A stretch of DNA of 64,000 nt from Sphingobium sp. TKS. GTDB taxonomy: Bacteria; Pseudomonadota; Alphaproteobacteria; Sphingomonadales; Sphingomonadaceae. Shown piece after piece: positions 1-7,644 of the stretch. The DNA is taken from assembly GCF_001563265.1 (NCBI RefSeq), contig NZ_CP005083.1:1057001-1121000 (forward strand), in the 5' to 3' direction. The stretch's first letter is position 1; each line of letters starts with the position of its first letter. Below the pieces are notes generated by a model. That model was given only the letters and a program-made list of their open reading frames with translations, was not told the origin of the DNA and made no database searches. The position numbers and the translations under genes are program-made.

Positions 1-520
1 CGGCCGAGGTGGCGACGGCAGACAGGTCGAGCTGACCCAGGGTGAGGGAAACGGTGTCGGTGCCGCTGGCGCCGGCCTGGATGTCGATCGTGGCCGGGGC
101 GGACGCGGAGAACAGGTCCTTGCCGTTGAACTGGGTCTTGCTCAGGACCGAGTCGATCTGCTTGCCGAGCTGGTCGATTTCATTCTTGATGTTGCCCTGC
201 GACTTCGTGTCGTTGGTGCCGTTCAGACCCTGAACCGTCAGTTCACGCATACGCTGCAGCATGTTGCTGACTTCGCCCAGCGCGCCTTCCGCCGTCTGGG
301 CGAGCGAGATGCCGTCATTGGCGTTGCGGATGCCCTGGGTCATGCCGCGGATCTGCGAGGTCATGGTCGATGCGATGGCCAGGCCGGCGGCGTCGTCCTT
401 CGCGCTGTTGATGCGCTTGCCGGTCGACAGGCGTTCCATCGCGGTGCTGAGAGCCTTGTTGGCCATGGCCGAAGCATTGGTGGCGCGCAGCGCCGAGGAG
501 TTGGTTCCGATAACAGTCAT
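1..520 (-). CDS. fliC: flagellin, N-terminal part (cut by window edge)
   Basis: This is the N-terminal 173 residues of a flagellin, the exported filament subunit; the rest lies beyond position 1. The start is MTVIGTNSSALRATNAS, followed by the conserved flagellin N-domain features (LSTGKRINSAKDDAAG, then NDGISLAQTAEGAL and ML..MRELTVQ). These form the D0/D1 coiled coils that polymerise and are recognised for export. The ATG at 518-520 has an AGGGAT ribosome site just upstream. The gene is transcribed away from the large flagellar cluster and is preceded by a good sigma-28 promoter at 584-610, which fits a late flagellar gene. Further flagellin copies may lie to the left. Confidence 0.95.
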   Translation of the reverse strand, partial: MTVIGTNSSALRATNASAMANKALSTAMERLSTGKRINSAKDDAAGLAIASTMTSQIRGMTQGIRNANDGISLAQTAEGALGEVSNMLQRMRELTVQGLNGTNDTKSQGNIKNEIDQLGKQIDSVLSKTQFNGKDLFSASAPATIDIQAGASGTDTVSLTLGQLDLSAVATSA

Positions 521-583
521 GATAATCCCTTTCCGTTCACTATCAGGTCGCTGCCATCAGGCTGCTTGCGGCCTCGAAAGGGG

Positions 584-610
584 ATAACGGCAGGGGCGAA
601 AGAGCTTTTA
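584..610 (-). promoter_or_regulatory. sigma-28 (FliA) promoter of flagellin
   Basis: On the minus strand the sequence reads TAAA, 15 bases, then GCCGTTAT, against the FliA consensus TAAA-N15-GCCGATAA. Spacing is exact and 6 of 8 bases of the -10 box match. It would give a 5' leader of roughly 55 bases before the flagellin start. The same layout occurs upstream of fliD in this window. Confidence 0.65.
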
Positions 611-713
611 GGCCGTTGCGCGTTTTTTCTGATATTTTTCAGGAAAGCCCGGAAAACCGGGGCTAAATGGACCCTTATGGGCGCCCCTATATACAGAAGC
701 GGGGGAAAAGTTC

Positions 714-761
714 CGGCAAGGCGGAAAAAAATTGCCGTTATGCGGCAAGGGGTTTGCCGCA
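714..761. promoter_or_regulatory. paired CGGCAA/TTGCCG dyads, candidate activator site
   Basis: Two nested dyads lie between divergent flagellin and the sigma-54-type activator gene. One is CGGCAA at 714-719 with TTGCCG at 732-737. The other is a perfect 8-bp inverted repeat TGCGGCAA/TTGCCGCA at 741-748 and 754-761. Dyads of this type are plausible binding sites for the neighbouring activator. FlbD sites in Caulobacter are said to contain a CGGCAA-like core, but that comparison is from memory. The rest of the 339-bp gap (521-859) shows only the flagellin promoter. Confidence 0.4.
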
Positions 762-859
762 TTAACCATATGCTAACCACAGTCCGGCAGTTTCAAACCA
801 TCGAAGGGGTCAGGGGCGTGCGGGGGCACAATCCTACCAAATCATGGGGACAAAAGTTC

Positions 860-2128
860 ATGTCATCGTTGGACGTGAGCCGAGGAGTCTGCGCGCTCGT
901 TCCGGGCCTGCAGCACTGGCTGGAAAATGCGTTCTATTCCGTGCGGATCGTGGACGCGCAAAGTCCGCGTGAGCGCGAGGGCGCTGAACGGGATAATCGG
1001 CGCGTCCTGCTGGCGACCGAGATCGGCCATGCGACCCATCGCGACATATTGATCAACCTGGTGGACGGAGCGCCTTCGCTGGTGCCCGCCGCCAGCGGCC
1101 TGCCTGCCCGCGTGGCTTTCGGTCTGGAAGATATGGGCTTTGCCTTCGCGTTGATCGCGGAACTGGCCCGTCCGGCGGCTCTCCCGGCGGTGGGCGACAA
1201 TGCCAGCGCGCGCCTGATGACGCTGGCCGGCCGCGTGGCGCGCAGCGACGCCACCGTGCTGATCCAGGGCGACACCGGCACCGGCAAGGAAGGCATGGCG
1301 CGCTTCCTCCACGCCCAGTCGGGCCGCACCACCCATGACTTCATCGCCGTCAACTGCGCGGCGCTCCCCGAAACCATGATGGAGGCGATGCTCTTCGGTC
1401 ATAAGAAGGGCAGCTTCACCGGCGCGGCCAATGCTTCGGAAGGCCTGTTCCTGGCGGCGGACGGCGGCACCTTGTTCCTCGACGAAATCGCGGAACTGCC
1501 GCTGGCGCTTCAGGCCAAGCTGCTGCGCGCCATTCAGGAAGGCGAAGTGCTGCCCGTCGGCGCGACTCACCCGGTGCCGGTCAATGTCCGCATCATCGCG
1601 GCCTGCAACCGCAACCTTGCCGCCGAAGTCGCCGCCGGGCGCTTCCGCGAAGATCTTTACTGGCGCCTCAACGTCATGCCGCTGGAGCTGCGCCCGCTGG
1701 CCGAGCGTCCGGGCGACGTGACCGCCATCGCCGCCGCCATGCTGCTGCGGCATCAGGATATGGCGAAGGCTGCCTTTGTGTGGCCGACCGCCGCCGCTCT
1801 GGAAAAGCTGACCGCCCATGTCTGGCCGGGCAATGCCCGTGAGCTGGGCAATGTGCTGCAGCGCGCCGTTGTCCTGCGGGATGGCGACCGCATTTCCGCC
1901 GACGATCTGCACATCACCGGCGCGCCGCAGCTTCGCCTCGTGGAGCAGGTTCTGGCGCCCGCCGATCCGATCCGCCTGCGCGACGTGGCCCATCATTCGA
2001 AGCTGGAGGCTGTCCGCGCCGCGCTGCGCGAAACCGACGGTCACCGTGCCGCCGCCGCGCGCAAGCTCGGCATTTCCGAACGCACCTTGCGCTATCGGCT
2101 TGCCGAGATGCGCGAGCTGGCTGCTTAA
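860..2128 (+). CDS. flbD: sigma-54-dependent flagellar transcription activator, FlbD/FleQ type
   Basis: A 422-residue AAA+ enhancer-binding protein that should drive sigma-54 promoters of the flagellar hierarchy. Visible motifs are Walker A GDTGTGKE (137-144), the sigma-54 contact loop GSFTGA (184-189), Walker B LFLDEI (205-210) and a C-terminal Fis-type helix-turn-helix (RAAAARKLGISERTLRYRL). About 130 N-terminal residues precede the AAA+ domain and show no obvious receiver aspartates, so phosphorylation control is not evident. The ATG at 860 is preferred because it has GGGGA upstream and yields a family-length protein; the open frame runs further upstream into the promoter region. It sits 13 bp before fliE. 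FlbD and FleQ cannot be told apart here, so the symbol is provisional. Confidence 0.85.
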   Translation: MSSLDVSRGVCALVPGLQHWLENAFYSVRIVDAQSPREREGAERDNRRVLLATEIGHATHRDILINLVDGAPSLVPAASGLPARVAFGLEDMGFAFALIAELARPAALPAVGDNASARLMTLAGRVARSDATVLIQGDTGTGKEGMARFLHAQSGRTTHDFIAVNCAALPETMMEAMLFGHKKGSFTGAANASEGLFLAADGGTLFLDEIAELPLALQAKLLRAIQEGEVLPVGATHPVPVNVRIIAACNRNLAAEVAAGRFREDLYWRLNVMPLELRPLAERPGDVTAIAAAMLLRHQDMAKAAFVWPTAAALEKLTAHVWPGNARELGNVLQRAVVLRDGDRISADDLHITGAPQLRLVEQVLAPADPIRLRDVAHHSKLEAVRAALRETDGHRAAAARKLGISERTLRYRLAEMRELAA

Positions 2129-2141
2129 GGGGAGATAGGGC

Positions 2142-2501
2142 ATGTCCGGCATTTCTCCGACCGACAGCGTGATGGCGATCCGCAACGCCATCCTCCAGAA
2201 GAACGCCGCGCTGCGCGATGTCGCGCAGACCGGCAACACCAACGGCCCTTCCGCCGTCGGCACCAACGGCGCCACCGCGCCGGGCGGGTTTACCGACGCG
2301 CTGAAATCGGCGCTAAGCCAGGTCAACGGCCTGCAAAATCAGGCGGGTGAAGCAGCCGCCTCGTTCGAACGGGGGGAAACGACGGATATCGCCGGGGTCA
2401 TGCTGGCCAAGCAGCAGGCGTCGGTGAGCTTCGAAGCCACCCTTCAGGTCCGCAACAAATTGTTGTCCGCTTACAAGGACATCATGAGCATGCCGGTGTA
2501 A
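2142..2501 (+). CDS. fliE: flagellar hook-basal body protein FliE
   Basis: A 119-residue rod/MS-ring adaptor that joins the MS ring to the proximal rod and lies next to the export gate. The C-terminal half carries the FliE signature: FTDALKSAL, then a helix with SFERGETTDIAGVMLAKQQA, then FEATLQVRNKLLSAYKDIM. The N-terminal 45 residues are Gly/Ala/Thr-rich and probably flexible. The start has a clear AGGGGAGATAGGGC ribosome region. The stop is one base before the fliF start, so the two are co-translated parts of one operon. Confidence 0.95.
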   Translation: MSGISPTDSVMAIRNAILQKNAALRDVAQTGNTNGPSAVGTNGATAPGGFTDALKSALSQVNGLQNQAGEAAASFERGETTDIAGVMLAKQQASVSFEATLQVRNKLLSAYKDIMSMPV

Positions 2502-2502
2502 T

Positions 2503-4272
2503 ATGAGCGAGAACGCACTCACCACCAATGTTGGCGGCGCTGCCGCTCTCCCCGCCACCAGCCCCGCCTTTGGCGGCGCCAAAGGCATGGATGCGCTGAA
2601 GGCGCGCTTCACCGGCTTCGTCAGGCAACCGGCCGTGGCGAAAAGCCTGCCGCTGCTGGGCCTGCTGGGCGTCGTCGCCATGGCTGGCGCCGCCTGGCTG
2701 GCGCTGCGCGAACCGCCGCAGCGCGACCTGTTCCGCGCTTTGCCCGATGCCGACAAGTCGGCGGTCGCGCAGGTGCTGGACCAGAATGGCATCCGCTACG
2801 ACTTCGACAATTCGGGCAGCATGACTGTCGGAGAGGATGATTATTTCAAGGCGAAGATGATGCTCGCCGCCCAAGGCCTGCCCAAGAGCGCGCCCGACGG
2901 CAACAGCATGATCGACAGCCTGCCCATGGGGGCCAGCCGCGCCGTCGAGGGCGAGAAGCTCCGTTCGGCCCGCGAAATGGACCTCGCCCGCACGATCGAA
3001 GCGATCGACAGCGTCGAGAGCGCCAAGGTCCACCTCGCGGTCGAGCCGCCGAGCGTGTTCCTGCGCGAACGGGCCAAGCCCTCAGCTTCTGTGATGCTGC
3101 GTCTGGCGCAGGGCCGCCAGCTCACCGACGCGCAGGTCAGCGCCATCGTGCATCTGGTCGCTTCCTCGATCCCGGAACTCAATCCGGAGGATATTTCGGT
3201 CGTCGACCAGAATGGCCGCCTGATCAGCAACAATGACAGCAACGCCGCCGACGATCGTCAGCTCGCCATCCAGACCCGGATGGAGGATCGCTATCGCCAG
3301 TCGGTGATCGCACTGCTGACCCCGATTTTGGGCGCTGGCAAATTCTCGACCGAGGTGCATACCGAACTCAACTTCGCGGAACGCCAGGCGACCCGCGAAA
3401 CCTATCCGCAGGACGAAGCGCGTCTGCGCAACGAAACCGGCAGTTGGCAGTCCGACCCGCGCGGGCAAGGAAACGGAGCCGGTAGCGAGGCGAGCGGCAT
3501 TCCGGGCGCGCTCAGCAATCAGGCTCCGGTCAACCCGACCGTGACCCAGACCAATCCCAATGGCCAGGCCGTAGCCCAAGGCTCGACAAATCAGGGCACC
3601 ACTAGCGCGCAAACCGCCGCCCAACCCGGCACGCCGCCCAATCCGCTGATGAAGACGGAAGAGACCTTCAACCGCAGCTTCGAACTCGGCCGCGAAGTCT
3701 CCGTGACCAAGGACGCCATCGGCACGGTCAAGCGCCTGTCGGTCGCCGTCGCGCTCGACAACGGCCCGGACGGCAAGCCGCGCAGCGCGCAGGAGATCGC
3801 CGCCCTCGAAGCGCTGGTGAAGGGCGCGGTCGGCTTCGATCAGGCGCGGGGCGACGTCGTGGCTTTGTCCTCGCGCAGCTTCGCCAAGGAAGAGGTGGTT
3901 CAGGCGCCCTGGTATGAGGCCGAATGGGTGTCGCCGCTGGTGCGCAATGTTTCGGCGCTGCTGGTCGCGCTGCTGGTGATCTTCGGCATCGGCCGCCCGC
4001 TGCTCAAGCGCCGCGCCGCCGCCCAGGCCGCCGTTGCTGAACAGGTCGCCGCGGAGGGGAAGAAGATCGGCCGCGAAATCTCGACCGAGATCACGCGCCA
4101 GGTGACGGTGAACCCCGATGGTTCGACGCCCATCACGCTCGACATGATCTCGTCGACTTATGACTACGCCCAGCGCGCCGACCTGATCCGCAATTTCGTG
4201 AAGCAGGATCCCGACCGCGCCGCCCTGGTCGTCCGCGACCTTCTGAAGGAAGGGAAGAAGGAAAATGCCTGA
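2503..4272 (+). CDS. fliF: flagellar MS-ring protein FliF
   Basis: A 589-residue inner-membrane protein forming the MS ring, the base on which the flagellum is built. Two membrane segments are seen, near residues 48-68 and 479-500. The periplasmic ring-building region between them includes SAKVHLAVEPPSVFLRERAKPSASVML, a FliF/YscJ signature, here cited only by its span around residues 172-200. A Gln/Asn/Gly-rich linker lies near residues 315-375. The extreme C-terminus, which in the family binds FliG, is present. The gene overlaps fliG by 8 bp. The length is normal. Confidence 0.96.
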   Translation: MSENALTTNVGGAAALPATSPAFGGAKGMDALKARFTGFVRQPAVAKSLPLLGLLGVVAMAGAAWLALREPPQRDLFRALPDADKSAVAQVLDQNGIRYDFDNSGSMTVGEDDYFKAKMMLAAQGLPKSAPDGNSMIDSLPMGASRAVEGEKLRSAREMDLARTIEAIDSVESAKVHLAVEPPSVFLRERAKPSASVMLRLAQGRQLTDAQVSAIVHLVASSIPELNPEDISVVDQNGRLISNNDSNAADDRQLAIQTRMEDRYRQSVIALLTPILGAGKFSTEVHTELNFAERQATRETYPQDEARLRNETGSWQSDPRGQGNGAGSEASGIPGALSNQAPVNPTVTQTNPNGQAVAQGSTNQGTTSAQTAAQPGTPPNPLMKTEETFNRSFELGREVSVTKDAIGTVKRLSVAVALDNGPDGKPRSAQEIAALEALVKGAVGFDQARGDVVALSSRSFAKEEVVQAPWYEAEWVSPLVRNVSALLVALLVIFGIGRPLLKRRAAAQAAVAEQVAAEGKKIGREISTEITRQVTVNPDGSTPITLDMISSTYDYAQRADLIRNFVKQDPDRAALVVRDLLKEGKKENA

Positions 4273-5278
4273 AGCCGCCGAAGCCACGGCGCTCAAGGGT
4301 AGCGCTGCCGCCGCCGTCCTGCTGATGCTGTTCGACGAGGATGAAGCCGCGCAGATCCTCTCGCGCCTGGAGCCTGATGAAGTCCGCCAACTCGGCTATG
4401 CGATGTACGATGTCGCGGATGTGCAGGTTGAGGAAGTCAACGAAGCGCTCGACCATTTCGTCACCAAGGCGAAGAAGCGCACCACCATCGGCTATGGCGC
4501 GACCCGCCATATCCGCGGCGCGATGACCAAGGCGCTGGGCGAGGAGCGGGCCGAGAATATGCTGGCCCGGATCACCCCGCCGACCCGCTCCACCCAGCTT
4601 GAAATGCTGAAATGGATGGACGCCAAGGAAATCGCCGTGCTGATCGAGGTGGAGCATCCGCAGATCATGGCGATCGTGCTCGCCCATCTGGAGGCGCCGA
4701 TCGCGGCCGACGTGCTGCAATTGCTGCCGACCGAATATCAGGAAGAGATCGTCTATCGCATCGCCACGCTCGGCCCGGTGTCGAACGAAGCGCTGGACGA
4801 CCTCGAACAGCTTCTGCTGCGCGGCAACATGTCGAAGAAGCAGGGCGGCGCCTCCCAGCGCGGCGGCACGGTCGAGGCGGCGGCGATCATGAACAATGTC
4901 CGCAAGGATAATGAGCAGCGCATCATCAAGGCGCTGGCCAAGCGGGACAAGATGGTCGCCCAGACGATCGAGGAGGAAATGTTCGTCTTCGACAACCTCA
5001 TCGACATGGACGACAAGAATATGGGCACGCTGATGCGCACCGTCGACAGCGCCGTGCTGGTCGTGGCGCTGAAGGGCGCGAACGACATGCTCAAGGCGAA
5101 GATTTTCGGGTCCATGTCGGCCCGCGCCGCGCAGGCCATATCCGACGAGATCGAGGAACGCGGGCCGATCCGCCTGGCCGAAGTGATCGACGCGCAGAAA
5201 CTCATCATCGGAACCGCGCGCCGCATGGCCGATGCGGGCACCATCATGCTGGGCGGCAAGGGGAATGATTTTGTCTAA
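4265..5278 (+). CDS. fliG: flagellar motor switch protein FliG
   Basis: A 337-residue switch-complex subunit that links the MS ring to FliM and contacts the stator through its C-terminal domain. The middle domain carries the EHPQ motif at residues 130-133, which binds FliM. The C-terminal charged torque region is around IEEEMFVFDNLIDMDD and later. It starts inside the fliF 3' end (8-bp overlap) and its own 3' end overlaps the fliH start by 14 bp, typical of a tightly coupled flagellar operon. Confidence 0.96.
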   Translation: MPEAAEATALKGSAAAAVLLMLFDEDEAAQILSRLEPDEVRQLGYAMYDVADVQVEEVNEALDHFVTKAKKRTTIGYGATRHIRGAMTKALGEERAENMLARITPPTRSTQLEMLKWMDAKEIAVLIEVEHPQIMAIVLAHLEAPIAADVLQLLPTEYQEEIVYRIATLGPVSNEALDDLEQLLLRGNMSKKQGGASQRGGTVEAAAIMNNVRKDNEQRIIKALAKRDKMVAQTIEEEMFVFDNLIDMDDKNMGTLMRTVDSAVLVVALKGANDMLKAKIFGSMSARAAQAISDEIEERGPIRLAEVIDAQKLIIGTARRMADAGTIMLGGKGNDFV

Positions 5279-5897
5279 GCTTTGGGCCAATGCAGAGGTC
5301 GCCAGCATTCCGCTGGGCGGCATGGGACAGGTGACGAGCGGCGGCTTCCGCAGCCTGTTCGCGCCGGTGCATGCCGCGCCCGGCCAGCCGGTGCATGACA
5401 GCGTGCCGCAAAGCGAAGAGGAAGTGCTGGAACAGGCCCGGATCGAAGCCTTCGCCATGGGCTTTGACGAAGGCAGCCGCGTGACGGCGGAAGCCAATGC
5501 GGCCGACGCCGAGGCGCGCAAGCGCCTTGCCGAAGCGCTGGAATTGTTGGCTCCCGCGCCCAGCGGCATGTTGTCGACCATGCTGTCCGCCACCGTGGTG
5601 CGGCTGGTCGAACAGATTGTGGGCGAGGTCGAGATCGACATCGAACGCTTGCTCCAGCGTTGCGACAGCGTCGCCGCCTTCATCGAGGATAATGACGAGA
5701 AGGGCGCGCTGCACCTGCATCCGGACGATATCGAACTGCTGGACGGCGAGAATATCGGCGTGAAGCTGGTCGCGGACCACGGCATGCAACGCGGCTGCGT
5801 CCGGCTGGAAACCGCTGACGGCTGGGTCGAGGACGGCCCCGACATACGCCTGTCGCGCCTGCGTGCGTTGCTTGACGATATGGAGGGTAAGGCATGA
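5265..5897 (+). CDS. fliH: flagellar export ATPase regulator FliH
   Basis: A 210-residue peripheral stalk protein that binds FliI and holds the ATPase at the export gate. It is recognised by position between fliG and fliI and by the FliH-like layout: a charged helical region (residues about 45-85, with EEEVLEQARIEAFAMGFDEG) then a C-terminal domain with VVRLVEQIVGEVEID and LHLHPDD. The ATG at 5265 has AAGGGG just upstream and overlaps fliG; the frame is open further upstream but lacks a better start. The stop overlaps the fliI start (ATGA). Confidence 0.88.
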   Translation: MILSKLWANAEVASIPLGGMGQVTSGGFRSLFAPVHAAPGQPVHDSVPQSEEEVLEQARIEAFAMGFDEGSRVTAEANAADAEARKRLAEALELLAPAPSGMLSTMLSATVVRLVEQIVGEVEIDIERLLQRCDSVAAFIEDNDEKGALHLHPDDIELLDGENIGVKLVADHGMQRGCVRLETADGWVEDGPDIRLSRLRALLDDMEGKA

Positions 5898-7222
5898 TCA
5901 ATGCCGCGCTCGCCCAGGCGGAGACGCTGTTCGACCATATGCAGGTGCAGAACCGCCAGCCGCGCCATGTCGGCCGGCTGGTCAGCCATGATGCAGGCAT
6001 GCTGGAAGTCACCGGTTTCCGTCGCCCCATCGGCGCGGGCGCGCGGGTGATTGCATCGGACGGGTCGATCTGCCGAGCCGAAGTCGTGGGCTTTCGCGGC
6101 GACAAGACCCTGTTGGTGCCGCTCGACAGCGACGCGCCGCTGGAAAATGGGGCGCGGGTCGAGCCGGACAGCCAGGCGACCATGGTGCAGGTGGGCGAAG
6201 GCCTCATCGGCCGCGTGATCGACGCGATGGGCCAGCCGCTGGACCGCAAGGGGCCGATCATCGCGGGCGGTTCGTGGCCGCTCAACGGCGTCAAGGGCAA
6301 TGTGCTCGACCGGGGCCGCGTCACCGAGCCGTTCGATCTGGGCGTCCGCGCCGTCAATGCGCTGCTGACCGCCGGGAGGGGACAGCGCATCGCGATCATC
6401 GCGGGTTCGGGCGTCGGCAAGTCGGTCCTGATGGGCCAGATGATCCAGGGCGCCGAAGCTGACATCGTCGTCGCGGGCCTGATCGGGGAACGCGGCCGGG
6501 AGGTCAGCGATTTCCTCGAAACCAAGCTCAAGGGCGCGATGCACAAGAGCATCGTCGTTGCCGTCCCCGCCGATCATCCGCCGGTGCTGCGTCTGCGCGC
6601 CGCCGCCCGCGCCACTGCCATTGCCGAATATTTCCGCGCCCGCGGCAAGAAGGTGCTGCTGCTGATCGACAGCCTGACCCGCTGCGCCCATGCCCAGCGC
6701 GAGATCGGGCTGGCGCTGGGCGAGCCGCCTGCGATGAAGGGCTATCCGCCTTCCGCTCTGGCGCTGATCCCCCGGCTGGTGGAACGCGCTGGCGTCGATA
6801 GCCGGACCGGGGGCTCGATCACCGCGCTTTATACCGTGTTGGCCGATGGCGACGATACGGACGATCCGATCGTCGATGCCGCCCGCGCCATTGTCGACGG
6901 CCATTTCGTGCTGTCGCGCCACCTTTCCGAGCAGTCGATCTTCCCCGCCATCGATGTCGGCAAGTCGCTGTCCCGCGTCATGGCCGATGTGGTGCCGGAC
7001 GAGCATCGGCTAGCCGCCGCTTCCTATCGCCGCCTCTGGGCCGCCTATGAGGAAAATCGCGACCTTATCCTGATGGGCGCCTATCGCCCCGGCAATGATC
7101 CGGTGATCGACGAAGCGGTGCAACGCCGCCAGGACATCCTCGACTTCATCCGCCAGGATCAGAAGAGCTTCATCGACCTCGACACCAGCGCCAACGCCCT
7201 TATCGCGGAGTTCGGCGCGTGA
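5894..7222 (+). CDS. fliI: flagellum-specific export ATPase FliI
   Basis: A 442-residue F1-beta-like ATPase that unfolds or feeds export substrates to the type III gate. Walker A is GSGVGKS at residues 171-177; the conserved GLIGERGREV follows, and Walker B is LLLIDSLTRCAHAQREIG. These are diagnostic for FliI-type ATPases. The start codon overlaps the fliH stop by 4 bp, and the stop overlaps the GTG start of fliJ. Confidence 0.97.
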   Translation: MINAALAQAETLFDHMQVQNRQPRHVGRLVSHDAGMLEVTGFRRPIGAGARVIASDGSICRAEVVGFRGDKTLLVPLDSDAPLENGARVEPDSQATMVQVGEGLIGRVIDAMGQPLDRKGPIIAGGSWPLNGVKGNVLDRGRVTEPFDLGVRAVNALLTAGRGQRIAIIAGSGVGKSVLMGQMIQGAEADIVVAGLIGERGREVSDFLETKLKGAMHKSIVVAVPADHPPVLRLRAAARATAIAEYFRARGKKVLLLIDSLTRCAHAQREIGLALGEPPAMKGYPPSALALIPRLVERAGVDSRTGGSITALYTVLADGDDTDDPIVDAARAIVDGHFVLSRHLSEQSIFPAIDVGKSLSRVMADVVPDEHRLAAASYRRLWAAYEENRDLILMGAYRPGNDPVIDEAVQRRQDILDFIRQDQKSFIDLDTSANALIAEFGA

Positions 7223-7644
7223 AGGGAGAAGTCGCCCGCCGCCAGCGCGTGCTGCGCGTCCGCCATGTGCAGCATGCCATGGCCGTGGCCGAAACCGCGC
7301 GCGCCCGCGACGAGGCGGAAGGCATCGCCCGCAATGTCGATCGCCTGCGGACGGTGCGCGATGATCTTTTTACCGGGCAGGGCATCGCAACTGGCGCGAA
7401 TTTTGCAGCGATGCAGGAACTGGCGGGCCGTCTGGAACAGGCGGGGCGTCAGTTGGACGGTGCGCTCTACGATGCGCGCCGCAAGGTGGAGGTCAAGGAA
7501 GGCCTTAGCCTGGCGGCCAATCGGGATCGCGAAATCGCCGTGAAGCTCAAGGATCGCGCCCGCGCGGACCTGGAGGAATGGCGGGAGAATAAACTCGCGG
7601 CCCTGCCGCGCTATCGCCGGATGCAGAGGACAGGAGATGTCTGA
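7219..7644 (+). CDS. fliJ: flagellar export chaperone FliJ
   Basis: A 141-residue, strongly charged, mostly helical protein in the fliJ position between fliI and fliK. FliJ is the coiled-coil central stalk that sits in the FliI hexamer and activates export. The sequence shows little conservation, as usual for FliJ; the assignment rests on size, heptad-like helices rich in Arg, Glu and Ala, and position. The start is GTG at 7219, overlapping the fliI stop. Its 3' end overlaps the next gene by 8 bp. Confidence 0.8.
   Translation: MKGEVARRQRVLRVRHVQHAMAVAETARARDEAEGIARNVDRLRTVRDDLFTGQGIATGANFAAMQELAGRLEQAGRQLDGALYDARRKVEVKEGLSLAANRDREIAVKLKDRARADLEEWRENKLAALPRYRRMQRTGDV

Noticed and set aside
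4133..7006. 957-codon minus-strand frame opposite fliG-fliI
   Set aside because: Composition is Arg/Ala/His-rich with no domain; it mirrors codon bias of the well-supported + strand genes in GC-rich DNA.
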